Positions 6,442 through 14,856 of a DNA stretch of 64,000 nucleotides are shown one piece after another (the first letter of the stretch is position 1; every line of letters starts with the position of its first letter). Below the pieces are notes generated by a model that saw only the letters and a program-made list of their open reading frames with translations, did not search any database and was not told the origin of the DNA. Where the stretch lies: the NCBI RefSeq assembly GCF_002163675.1, contig NZ_CP019334.1, positions 2,833,501 through 2,897,500 on the forward strand, written 5' to 3'. The stretch is from Polaribacter sp. SA4-12. Lineage in GTDB: Bacteria; Bacteroidota; Bacteroidia; Flavobacteriales; Flavobacteriaceae. A program made the position numbers and the translations under genes.

Positions 6442-7784
6442 TGGATCAAAATAATTTAGACAAATTGTTTCAAGAACAGCTTAAGAATTTGGAGGTAACT
6501 CCGAGTGATAAAGTATGGAACAATATTGAGTCTAAACTTAAAAAGAAAAAGAGAAGGGGATTTCCTATTTGGTGGTTTACAAGCGGAATTGCAGCAATGT
6601 TGGTTTTAGGAATGTTGATATTTCCTTTCTCTAACGATGAAAATAATTTTATCGAAAATGATTCTGTAATTATAACTACAGAGAGTACTAAGAAAGAAAA
6701 CAAATTAGAAACTATTTATAAAACTAAAATTGATTCAGTAATTAACCATAAAAAAAGTGAAGATAAAATTCTTGTTGCTGATGAAAAAATGAATTTAAAT
6801 CAGTCTAAAAGCAAGAAGAAGACTTACAATAAAAAGGAATTAGTTAGCGAAAAAAGCGCTGTGAAAAAGATTTTCATAGCTGATAATTCCTTCAATGAAA
6901 CTATTGATTCTTCAGAAGATAATGAAAAAGTTATTTCTAAGACTGAAAAAGTATTTCCTGATGAAGAAGAGAAAATTATAAAGGATGAAATTAGTAATGT
7001 TCAGAAAAAATCAATTGTAAAAAAATTAGATATAAATAATTTTGTAAAGAAGAATGATAGTGTTTTTTCAACTAAAATATTAAAAAATAAATGGTCTATT
7101 GCTCCCGTTTTTGCAGTTTTAAATTCTAATTCATTTTCAAATTCATCTCCTCTAGAAAAAAGTTTATCAAACTCAACAGAAGGGAAAAGTTCATTTTCTT
7201 ACGGTTTTCAAATAGGATATAAAATAAATAAAAAATGGAGCATTCAATCAGGTATTCATTTACAAGAAATGAGTTATGCTAATAATCAAGTAACAGCTAC
7301 TCCTTCAATATCTAAAAGTGAATCATCTGTAACATCTATAAGTGGAGGTTCTTTTTCTTTTGATGAGGCTTTTACTCAAAGTTCAGATTTTGCGAGTAAT
7401 TCATTGTTAAAGACTAATAGTTTAAACGGACAATTAAATCAGACTTACGGTTATATAGAAATTCCTATAGAAGTAAAATATAACTTTTTAAGCGCTAATA
7501 AGTTTAACACACAAATAGTAGCTGGGTTTAGCTCTTTGTTTTTAAACAAAAATGAAGTGAATTTAAAAAGCCAATTTTTATCTAAACTTGGGAAAGCAAC
7601 AAATTTAAATACCATTAATTTTAGTGGAAACTTAGGTTTTGATTTTAATTATTCTTTAAACAGTAAATGGTCTTTAAACTTAAACCCAATGTTTAAAGCA
7701 CAATTAAATACGTTTAGTGAAAAATCGAATGGTTTTGCTCCTTTTAATTTGGGAATATATTCTGGAATTAAATACACCTTTTAA
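6441..7784 (+). CDS. Anti-sigma-like N-terminus fused to an outer-membrane beta-barrel domain, 447 aa
   Basis: The start overlaps the sigma factor stop (TAATG), typical of a sigma/anti-sigma pair. Residues 1-40 (KLFQEQLKNLEVTPSDKVW, NNIESKLKKKKRR) resemble the cytosolic part of Bacteroidota anti-sigma-like proteins. A single membrane segment follows (about 44-64, WWFTSGIAAMLVLGMLIFPF). A long charged low-complexity linker (about 70-220) leads to a C-terminal domain ending GIYSGIKYTF, with the alternating strands of a PorT-type outer-membrane beta-barrel. The protein could bind the sigma factor inside the cell while its other end reaches the outer membrane. That topology is inferred. Confidence 0.7.
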   Translation: MDQNNLDKLFQEQLKNLEVTPSDKVWNNIESKLKKKKRRGFPIWWFTSGIAAMLVLGMLIFPFSNDENNFIENDSVIITTESTKKENKLETIYKTKIDSVINHKKSEDKILVADEKMNLNQSKSKKKTYNKKELVSEKSAVKKIFIADNSFNETIDSSEDNEKVISKTEKVFPDEEEKIIKDEISNVQKKSIVKKLDINNFVKKNDSVFSTKILKNKWSIAPVFAVLNSNSFSNSSPLEKSLSNSTEGKSSFSYGFQIGYKINKKWSIQSGIHLQEMSYANNQVTATPSISKSESSVTSISGGSFSFDEAFTQSSDFASNSLLKTNSLNGQLNQTYGYIEIPIEVKYNFLSANKFNTQIVAGFSSLFLNKNEVNLKSQFLSKLGKATNLNTINFSGNLGFDFNYSLNSKWSLNLNPMFKAQLNTFSEKSNGFAPFNLGIYSGIKYTF

Positions 7785-7882
7785 CGATGTTTTTATTGGT
7801 TTCGTCGAAAGATTTAAAAAATAATATTTTTAATTTTTAATTTGGCTTAGTTTTTGTTTTGAACTATAAAAAAAAGAAAAAG

Positions 7883-8227
7883 ATGACATTTTTAGCAATT
7901 ACATATAGAACTTTTAGTGGAACGAAAGAAATTATAGATTTAAAGGTACCAAAGAGTACACAGTGGGTGGTTTATAAAGATAATAGTCCTGCGTATTTTG
8001 TAGATTTCTTTGATTTAGAGAAAGAATCTAATGCGATGATGAATAGTCTTGTTTTATGTGCAAAAAGACCAATACAAGAAGTGTTAGAGGTTATCAATAA
8101 AAAACACAATATCAATTTATCTATCCCTAAAATTACGCGTTTAGGTTTAAAAAAGATTGTTAAATCTGAAGTAAGAGAATTAGATTTAAAACCAATTCCA
8201 GAGGAGTGGTTGTCTTATTCTTTGTAA
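7883..8227 (+). CDS. Hypothetical protein, 114 aa
   Basis: A TTG-initiated longer form from 7859 would add NYKKKKK; I prefer the ATG at 7883 (MTFLAITYRTFSGTKEIIDL). No signal peptide or membrane segment is visible. The sequence contains WVVYKDNSPAYFVDFFDLEK and a basic C-terminal half (KHNINLSIPKITRLGLKKIV). Family not recognised. The 3' end overlaps the convergent isoaspartyl peptidase gene by 13 bp. Confidence 0.6.
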   Translation: MTFLAITYRTFSGTKEIIDLKVPKSTQWVVYKDNSPAYFVDFFDLEKESNAMMNSLVLCAKRPIQEVLEVINKKHNINLSIPKITRLGLKKIVKSEVRELDLKPIPEEWLSYSL

Positions 8228-9270
8228 ATTTTTAGAATTAATTCACCTTTATCATTCATTGAAGCTCTGTACATTCCTGCAGTATTAAATTCAAAAGACA
8301 TATTTCCATTTTTGTCTAAAGCAACAATACCTCCAGTTCCTCCAAGTTCTGTGAGTTTGTGTTGTATAACATCTTTTGTAGCTTCTTTTAAAGATTTATT
8401 TTGATATTCCATTTGTGCAGAAATATCATAAGCTACTTGAGCTCTTATAAAATATTCTCCCCAACCGGTAGATGAAACTCCGCAAGTTAAATTGTTTGCA
8501 TACGTTCCTGAACCAATAATAGGAGAGTCGCCAATTCTTCCCCAACGTTTATTGGTCATTCCTCCTGTAGAAGTACCAGCAGCAATATTTCCTTCTTTAT
8601 CTAAAGCCACACAACCTACAGTTCCAAATTTTGCGTTTTTAATATCTTCATCATAAAAAGCAGCTTTTTTATCATCATGATCTAATGCTGTTTTTGCTCT
8701 ATTTTTTATTCTTTGAAGCGATTTAAAACGTTTTTCAGTATAAAAGTAACTTGGATTTACAATTTCTAAACCTTTTTCTTTGGCAAAAATTGATGCTCCT
8801 TTTCCAGAAAGCATTACATGATCAGAATCTGTCATTATTTTTATGGCCAATTCTATAGGGCTTTTTACGTTTGTAACTCCTGCAACTGCACCTGCGTTTA
8901 ATGTTTTTCCATCCATAAAAGACGCGTCTAACTCATTGGTTTCTTCATGGGTAAAAACGGCACCTTTTCCAGCATTAAATAACGGCGATTCTTCCATAAC
9001 TTGAATCGTTTTCATTACTGCTTCTTGGCTAGTTCCTCCATTTTTTAAAATTGCATGACCAACTTTAATAGCTTCTTCTAATTTAGATTTATAAGCAGCC
9101 TCTTTTTCTGCAGACATATTTTTCTTTAAAATAGTTCCTGCTCCTCCATGAATTATAATAGCAAATTCATTTTTCTTCAGGTCTATTTTTTTTTCTTCGG
9201 ATGATGAGTCTGTTTCATTTTTACATCCAAAAGAAATAAATAATAATGTAATAAAAAGTATTTTTTTCAT
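8215..9270 (-). CDS. Isoaspartyl peptidase / L-asparaginase (type 2, Ntn hydrolase), lipoprotein form
   Basis: Ntn hydrolases of this family cleave isoaspartyl dipeptides and L-asparagine after autoproteolysis exposes a threonine nucleophile. The N-terminal half shows IIHGGAGTI and GAVFTHEETNELDASFMDG. The cleavage/nucleophile site is NAKFGTVGCVALD, with Thr about residue 217. The product-binding GTSTGGMTNKRWGRIGDSPI follows. The family length is about 320; the extra N-terminus is a lipoprotein signal with lipobox S-F-G-C (13-16), so the enzyme is exported and lipid-anchored rather than cytosolic. It faces the ALDH gene divergently and overlaps its 3' neighbour tail to tail. Confidence 0.9.
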   Translation of the reverse strand: MKKILFITLLFISFGCKNETDSSSEEKKIDLKKNEFAIIIHGGAGTILKKNMSAEKEAAYKSKLEEAIKVGHAILKNGGTSQEAVMKTIQVMEESPLFNAGKGAVFTHEETNELDASFMDGKTLNAGAVAGVTNVKSPIELAIKIMTDSDHVMLSGKGASIFAKEKGLEIVNPSYFYTEKRFKSLQRIKNRAKTALDHDDKKAAFYDEDIKNAKFGTVGCVALDKEGNIAAGTSTGGMTNKRWGRIGDSPIIGSGTYANNLTCGVSSTGWGEYFIRAQVAYDISAQMEYQNKSLKEATKDVIQHKLTELGGTGGIVALDKNGNMSFEFNTAGMYRASMNDKGELILKIYKE

Positions 9271-9319
9271 AACTCAATTGTTTAAAATTAAACACAAATA
9301 CTTGTTTTTGTTTAATTTA

Positions 9320-9327
9320 TAAATTTG
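9320..9327 (+). promoter_or_regulatory. Putative -7 promoter box for the aldehyde dehydrogenase
   Basis: TAAATTTG matches TAnnTTTG and lies 57 bp before the ATG at 9384, within the divergent intergenic region. The -33 element is not clear; a TTG at 9302-9304 is slightly too close. Confidence 0.4.
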
Positions 9328-9383
9328 TAAAATTATTCGTAGATTCGTTCTTCGAATGTAAACAACAAAAACGGAACAGCAAA

Positions 9384-10925
9384 ATGACAGACTTTGGAAT
9401 GAAAGAAGCCTTATTAGAACTAGGTTTAAAAGACATAAATGATGGAACTTCTACAGGTTCAAACAATTTTTCTAATGGAGAAATCATAGAAAGTTATTCA
9501 CCTGTTGATGGAAAGTTGATTGGAAAAGTAAAATCAACGACAAAAGAAGACTACGAAAAGGTGATGGAATCTGCTACAAAAGCATTTTTATCATTTAGAA
9601 ATATGCCAGCTCCACAAAGAGGAGAAATTGTACGTCAGTTTGGTAATAAATTAAGAGAAAAGAAAGAAGCACTTGGTAAATTAGTTTCTTATGAAATGGG
9701 AAAAAGTTACCAAGAAGGTTTAGGAGAAGTACAAGAAATGATCGATATCTGCGATTTTGCAGTTGGATTATCTCGTCAATTAAACGGACAAACAATTCCG
9801 TCTGAACGCCCAGGACATGTTATGAGAGAACAATGGCATCCAATAGGAGTTGTTGGTATTATCTCTGCATTTAACTTTCCGGTTGCAGTTTGGGCTTGGA
9901 ACACAGCTTTAGCGTGGATTTGTGGTGATGTTTGTGTTTGGAAAGGTTCTGAAAAAGCACCTTTATGTACGGTTGCTTGTCAGAATATAATTGCAGAAAT
10001 TTTAAAAGAAAATAATTTACCAGAAGGAATCTCTTGTATTATAAATGGAGATTACAAAGTTGGTGAAATGATGACTACAGATACTAGAGTTCCTTTAGTT
10101 TCTGCTACAGGATCTACAAGAATGGGACGAATTGTTGGCGCAACTGTTGCACAACGTTTTGGAAAATCTTTATTAGAGTTAGGTGGAAACAATGCAATTA
10201 TTATTACACCAACTGCAGATTTAAAAGTAGTGGTTCCAGGAGCAGTTTTTGGAGCAGTTGGAACTTGTGGGCAACGTTGTACATCTACAAGAAGATTAAT
10301 AATTCATGAATCTGTGTATGATAAAGTAAGAGATGCAATTGTTGGTGCTTACAAACAAATTAAAATAGGAAATCCTTTAGATGAAACAAAACATGTTGGT
10401 CCATTAATTGATCACGATGCTGTAAACACCTATTTAGCTGCAATTGAAAAAGCAAAAGCAGAAGGCGGAAATATATTAGTAGAAGGTGGAGTTTTAAAAG
10501 GAGAGGGTTACGAATCTGGTTGTTATGTAAAACCAGCAATTATTGAAGCTGAAAACCACTTTGAAATAGTACAACATGAAACTTTTGCGCCAATTTTATA
10601 TTTAATGAAATATTCTGGAGAAGTAGAAGACGCTATTGATAAACAAAATGGTGTTGCTCAAGGATTATCTTCTGCAATTATGACCAATGAATTAAAAGAA
10701 GCGGAAAAGTTCTTGTCTTATGCAGGTTCAGATTGTGGAATTGCAAATGTAAATATTGGTACTTCTGGCGCAGAAATTGGTGGTGCTTTTGGAGGAGAAA
10801 AAGAAACGGGTGGAGGTAGAGAATCTGGTTCTGATGCTTGGAAAGTATATATGCGTAGACAAACAAATACCGTTAATTATTCTGATGAATTACCTTTAGC
10901 ACAAGGAATAAAGTTTGATTTATAA
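9384..10925 (+). CDS. Aldehyde dehydrogenase, ALDH7 type (probable L-aminoadipate-semialdehyde dehydrogenase)
   Basis: NAD-dependent oxidation of an aldehyde, most likely alpha-aminoadipic semialdehyde (piperideine-6-carboxylate) in lysine catabolism. Motifs: FNFPVAVWAWNTALAWICGD, the glycine motif SATGSTRMGRIV, the general-base motif LLELGGNNAIII and the catalytic loop GTCGQRCTSTRRLIIH with Cys about residue 299. The GQRC-T-S-T-R-R form and the 513-residue length favour the ALDH7A1/antiquitin-AmaB group over the general ALDH family. No other lysine-degradation gene lies nearby, so the substrate is inferred. A strong terminator follows at 10953-10983. Confidence 0.88.
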   Translation: MTDFGMKEALLELGLKDINDGTSTGSNNFSNGEIIESYSPVDGKLIGKVKSTTKEDYEKVMESATKAFLSFRNMPAPQRGEIVRQFGNKLREKKEALGKLVSYEMGKSYQEGLGEVQEMIDICDFAVGLSRQLNGQTIPSERPGHVMREQWHPIGVVGIISAFNFPVAVWAWNTALAWICGDVCVWKGSEKAPLCTVACQNIIAEILKENNLPEGISCIINGDYKVGEMMTTDTRVPLVSATGSTRMGRIVGATVAQRFGKSLLELGGNNAIIITPTADLKVVVPGAVFGAVGTCGQRCTSTRRLIIHESVYDKVRDAIVGAYKQIKIGNPLDETKHVGPLIDHDAVNTYLAAIEKAKAEGGNILVEGGVLKGEGYESGCYVKPAIIEAENHFEIVQHETFAPILYLMKYSGEVEDAIDKQNGVAQGLSSAIMTNELKEAEKFLSYAGSDCGIANVNIGTSGAEIGGAFGGEKETGGGRESGSDAWKVYMRRQTNTVNYSDELPLAQGIKFDL

Positions 10926-10952
10926 GTCGATAATCGACATTTAATTATACTG

Positions 10953-10983
10953 AAAAGGCTTCACAATTGTGAAGCCTTTTTAA
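10953..10983 (+). terminator. Intrinsic terminator after the ALDH gene
   Basis: A 28-nt perfect palindrome (10953-10980) centred on CACAATTGTG with flanking A and T runs. It can act in both directions and also lies just after the 3' end of the convergent GH64-like gene. Confidence 0.85.
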
Positions 10984-11001
10984 TTTGCATTTACTTTATA
11001 A

Positions 11002-12420
11002 TTAACTTGTTGGTTTAGCAGGAGAATTAGTTCCTGTATTCCATTTCACTTCTGATCCCCAGATTAATACATTATCACTATTATAAGTTGGTGCACCAGT
11101 ATTAAAACAATTATCAGCAACAACAAAACCATTACCTGTCGTTTTAATCCAAATAAACTTATCAGGACCTTCAAAGTTCATTTTTGTCCATTCACTTAAA
11201 GTAGGTAAGAAACCTCCATAAGCACCAGAATCATCAGCTGGATATCTCCAACCACCAATAGTAATCATTCCAAGTCCAGAACTTTTAGTTCCAATTCCGA
11301 ATTGAAACTTACCTGAAGTTGGTTGATTTGGAGAGTCATTTGTATTATCATTATAACCTTTTGCCTCTGTGTCTTTACAAATAGTCATTGTTATAGTCTC
11401 AGAAGGTAATGCAGTAATTAATACTTTTAAGTTAGAATCTGCATATGGAAAACCATATGAATTAGAATTTTCATGTAAAACTTTTGCGTAATCACTTCCT
11501 TGACCAGTTGAGAATGGAACTTCTCCAGGAAAATCGATACTAATATTTGGTCCTTCTGTTTTAAAATAACCTTCATTTATTCCTATCAAAATATTTCGAA
11601 ATGTAGAATTTGCATACATTTTATCATTAGAATCTTGAGGAGATTGATTTTGATCTACTGTTGCTTTGTTATAAATTAAAGTTCCTCCATCACATCTATA
11701 ACATATTTCTGTTGTAAACTGACTTTTTAATACTTCAAAAGTATCGCCTTCTGCACTTACTAAAGATATCATTACTTCCGATTCTTTTTTGGCATTCATA
11801 AAACTTCCTGTAAATACTTTAGCAGAACCTCCTTTTGGAGTATCAGAAGTTATTATCAATGGAGCTTTATTTGTGCTTAAATCATTTATATATTTATCAT
11901 AAGAAGGAAAACTATCTGGAGATCCATTTGGGCCAACTATTTTAATCTGTCCTGTTTTACAAGTAATATATGCTGGGTTTTTATCAGAAGCTGGTTTTAA
12001 TGCAGCCGTTTTCATTAAAGAAATAATATCTGTTATCGATTTTTTATATCCTAATGTGAAAGCTTTTTTTGCAGTATCTGTACCTGATAAAATTAATGGA
12101 AGTCCTGTTATATCAACATTTGAAAGGTTTAACCAAACCTCTGTTCCGCTAGCTTTTTTAGTAAACTCTATCCAACCATAGTATTGATCACCATCAGGTA
12201 AAGGTGCGTCATCTGAAGGAAAAGCACCATAACCAACATATAATCTAGCTCCTTTTATACTTTCAATGTCTATTTCTAAATTAGGGTTTTTAGCTAATAA
12301 ACTGCTTAATTGTACAGATTTATTAGGTATAATTCCACTAATTCCTTTTTGATTATCTCCTGTTAATAATAAATGCAAATCTTGATTAGCATCTCTGTTA
12401 TTTACTATTTTTAATTTCAT
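11002..12420 (-). CDS. Beta-1,3-glucanase-like protein (GH64 / thaumatin-like fold), 472 aa
   Basis: The order of segments fits the GH64 beta-1,3-glucanase/thaumatin-like superfamily: an N-terminal beta domain (GARLYVGYGAFPSDDA, YYGWIEFTKK, WLNLSNVDITGLPLILSG), a middle region with a cysteine pair (EICYRCDGG), and a C-terminal half with SNSYGFPYADSNLKVLI and GIGTKSSG. GH64 enzymes release laminaripentaose from beta-1,3-glucan. I see no signal peptide: the protein starts MKLKIVNNRDANQDLHLLLT, which is unusual for a polysaccharidase. It could be a cytosolic or non-classically exported homologue and activity is not proven. It is monocistronic and convergent with the ALDH gene. Confidence 0.6.
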   Translation of the reverse strand: MKLKIVNNRDANQDLHLLLTGDNQKGISGIIPNKSVQLSSLLAKNPNLEIDIESIKGARLYVGYGAFPSDDAPLPDGDQYYGWIEFTKKASGTEVWLNLSNVDITGLPLILSGTDTAKKAFTLGYKKSITDIISLMKTAALKPASDKNPAYITCKTGQIKIVGPNGSPDSFPSYDKYINDLSTNKAPLIITSDTPKGGSAKVFTGSFMNAKKESEVMISLVSAEGDTFEVLKSQFTTEICYRCDGGTLIYNKATVDQNQSPQDSNDKMYANSTFRNILIGINEGYFKTEGPNISIDFPGEVPFSTGQGSDYAKVLHENSNSYGFPYADSNLKVLITALPSETITMTICKDTEAKGYNDNTNDSPNQPTSGKFQFGIGTKSSGLGMITIGGWRYPADDSGAYGGFLPTLSEWTKMNFEGPDKFIWIKTTGNGFVVADNCFNTGAPTYNSDNVLIWGSEVKWNTGTNSPAKPTS

Positions 12421-12585
12421 ATTGTTTGGTTTTATTTAATGATTACAAGGTATATTCATTAAAGCTTACAACACGGGGTAGAAATACTCGTTTATATATA
12501 TGGAAATTTTCCATTAGAACTATTTTGTGTTTTAAAAAAAATAATAACCCTAAAAAATCACCATTTATGAAAATAGAATAATTTT

Positions 12586-13716
12586 TTATTTGATATTTAT
12601 GATTCCATTTTTTAACTCAATTGCAATATTTCCATTTGAAACAATATTTTCTTTTGGCTTCTTTTCAAGGATTTTTGTAAGTTTATCTTCATTAGAACCT
12701 CCAAAAGTAGTTTTGTTATCATCCATATTTAAAACGGTATTAAAACCATTTATATTCATTGAATAATTACTTTCCTTAACATTATATAAATTTAAGTCAG
12801 TATAATCACCAATTAAATTAAAAGTAGTAAACTTTTTTCCAAAGTTATAGAAGTGAAGCTTGCTATTAAAATCATTAAATAGCACATTCTTTCCTATTTC
12901 ACCTATTTGTATTTTTGAAGTTTCTGAAGCTAAATTTACATTAGAAACTTCACCAATTACAACTTTCCTCATATCTAAAAATTCAAGTCTTGCATCTATT
13001 ACTTTTTCTACCTGAAAAATTCCGTTAGATAAAATAATTCTATTTTTATTAGAGGTAATTTTTTTAAATTTTAAATATGTTTTAAATGCATTTATCTCTA
13101 TTGGATATTCAATATTATAAAGGAACGTAATTTTAGAATGAAGTGCCTTAATATTAATTTTCACGTTTTTTGGAACCTTGATTATAAAACTTTGTTTAAA
13201 TTTTCGAGATGATTTTCCGTAGTCTTTATTTGGATTATCTAACTGAAGATTCTTAAAAAAATCGTCAGTATATGTTCCTAAACTAAAATCGATTTCTTTT
13301 AATATTGAATCTTTCGATTTATAGAAAAGTTCATTTTTCCTTTTATTTGAATAAAAACCTCTAATATGTTCTTTGTATGTATTTATATCAACATCTAGAG
13401 AATATAACTCTCCAAGGTACATTGAGTTTTTTACATCTAAATTTATTTTGTTATTAACTTTTGAAGATTTGGCTTTAATACCCTTAAAAACTTTATATTG
13501 AATTTCTTCTGAATCTTTATCAAAAAGAATCGAATAATCAAGATGAACTTTATTATCATTAGACTCTTCAAATACAATTGATGCATTGTCAATATCAATG
13601 TCTAATATGGTGTTTTTATCAATTTCATAACTTTCTTTTAAGACCAATTCTTTTGTTTGTGAAAAAGAAAAATTGATGCTTAGTAGAAATAAAATACTAT
13701 ATATATATGGTTTCAT
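12586..13716 (-). CDS. Secreted DUF4097-like (putative adhesin) protein, 376 aa
   Basis: A Sec signal peptide (MKPYIYSILFLLSINFSFSQ, cleavage after S-F-S-Q) precedes a repetitive beta-strand domain with alternating short strands. Examples are SYEIDKNTILDIDIDNASIV, VPKNVKINIKALHSKITFLY and the closing NGNIAIELKNGIINIK. This is the look of the DUF4097/putative adhesin beta-helix-like family, which in Bacteroidota is often encoded next to an ECF sigma factor and anti-sigma factor. Its start overlaps the upstream anti-sigma-like gene by 20 bp, so the three genes form an operon. Role probably in envelope sensing or maintenance (inferred). Confidence 0.65.
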   Translation of the reverse strand: MKPYIYSILFLLSINFSFSQTKELVLKESYEIDKNTILDIDIDNASIVFEESNDNKVHLDYSILFDKDSEEIQYKVFKGIKAKSSKVNNKINLDVKNSMYLGELYSLDVDINTYKEHIRGFYSNKRKNELFYKSKDSILKEIDFSLGTYTDDFFKNLQLDNPNKDYGKSSRKFKQSFIIKVPKNVKINIKALHSKITFLYNIEYPIEINAFKTYLKFKKITSNKNRIILSNGIFQVEKVIDARLEFLDMRKVVIGEVSNVNLASETSKIQIGEIGKNVLFNDFNSKLHFYNFGKKFTTFNLIGDYTDLNLYNVKESNYSMNINGFNTVLNMDDNKTTFGGSNEDKLTKILEKKPKENIVSNGNIAIELKNGIINIK

Positions 13717-14221
13717 TACTTGTCTTTTTTTGATTTAACTCATTAATATGTTCTTTAATATCTTTGATTAATTGCAAACGTCTTTGCAAATTATCTATTA
13801 AAGATTCTAAAACATTTATGTTATTTGGAAGCTCTTTTAATTGTGTTGTTATTTTTTTATAATCAGTATTAGAATCTTTTAGTTTCTCTTTATACTTTCT
13901 TATTAAAATGGTGTCATTTGCTACTTCAATAAAACTATTCCATTCTTTATTTATATTGATTAAATACTCATTTTCTATTCCTTCAAATTGAATTTCGAAT
14001 GCAGTTTTTGTGGGTTTAGAATATGTATTCTGGTAAAAATATCCACAGAAAAGAATTAATAAAATGGATGCTGCAATTTTTAAGAAATAATAAGGACTCT
14101 TTTTATTCTTACTATTTTTCACTCCATTTAATTTTGTAATAAAATCTTTACGATGCTCTTTTGGTATTTTTTTTATTGGGTATTCTTTATTCTTAAATAA
14201 ATCTCTAATATCATGTTCCAT
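13697..14221 (-). CDS. Anti-sigma-factor-like single-pass membrane protein, 174 aa
   Basis: A basic cytosolic N-terminus (about 1-45), one membrane segment (about 46-64, FLKIAASILLILFCGYFYQ), and a charged coiled-coil-like outer part (ETIYI end, with ELPNNINVLESLIDNLQRRL) make this a small anti-sigma or sigma-regulating protein. The gene starts 4 bp after the stop of the ECF sigma gene and overlaps the DUF4097-like gene. No zinc-binding H-x3-C-x2-C motif is present, so it is not of the ZAS type. Confidence 0.65.
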   Translation of the reverse strand: MEHDIRDLFKNKEYPIKKIPKEHRKDFITKLNGVKNSKNKKSPYYFLKIAASILLILFCGYFYQNTYSKPTKTAFEIQFEGIENEYLININKEWNSFIEVANDTILIRKYKEKLKDSNTDYKKITTQLKELPNNINVLESLIDNLQRRLQLIKDIKEHINELNQKKTSNETIYI

Positions 14222-14225
14222 AATT

Positions 14226-14753
14226 TTAAGTTTTTAGAAGATTTCTGAGTTCCATTTTCCCTCTCCTTAATTGTGTTCTAGAAGTCTTTTCGGGAATATC
14301 TAATATCTCTGATATTTCTGTATGATCATAACCATCTATTAAATAAAGTTTAACGACCAATTGATATTTAATTTTTAGACTTTCAATTGCCTCAATAATC
14401 TCTTTTTTATCAATTCTTACATCAAAATTCCAATCATTATCGTCTAAAACTTCTAAAGGATAATTATCTAAAGAAATGGTTTCTATTTTTTTCTTTTTTA
14501 ATACATCGATACAAGTATTAATAACTATTTTCTTTAACCAAGAACCAAAACTCGTATCTTCTTTATAGGATTCTAAATTTAAAAAGGCTTTTAAAAAAGC
14601 ATCTTGCATAGCGTCTTTTGCTTCCTCTTCATTTTTAAGATATCTACAAGAAATAAAAAACATCGCTTCACAAAACAAGTCATAAAGCTTTATTTGAGCT
14701 CTTTGATTTCCTTTTTTGCTTTTTAAAATTAAAAAGTTAAGTTCTTTAGACAT
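14226..14753 (-). CDS. ECF RNA polymerase sigma factor, 175 aa
   Basis: Region 2 is visible as FCEAMFFISCRYLKNEEEAK and DAMQDAFLKAFLNLESYKED, with TSFGSWLKKIVINTCIDVLK. Region 4 is visible as KYQLVVKLYLIDGYDHTEIS and EILDIPEKTSRTQLRRGKME. Length and layout are typical of Bacteroidota ECF sigma factors that direct transcription from specific promoters. It heads a three-gene operon with the anti-sigma-like and DUF4097-like genes and starts with a normal ATG, unlike the sigma factor at 5887. Confidence 0.9.
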   Translation of the reverse strand: MSKELNFLILKSKKGNQRAQIKLYDLFCEAMFFISCRYLKNEEEAKDAMQDAFLKAFLNLESYKEDTSFGSWLKKIVINTCIDVLKKKKIETISLDNYPLEVLDDNDWNFDVRIDKKEIIEAIESLKIKYQLVVKLYLIDGYDHTEISEILDIPEKTSRTQLRRGKMELRNLLKT

Positions 14754-14856
14754 TAATTTGATTAGTTCTATTATTAAAAACGAGAAAGAAATACAAAAGT
14801 TTCAGATTTTTTTTTTATAAATTTAAACTATCTTTAAATTCTACAGTCTAAAAAAT

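Noticed and set aside
12460..12585. GGAAATTTTCC and other short AT-rich dyads upstream of the GH64-like gene.
   Set aside because: They are too short and too AT-rich to separate from chance.
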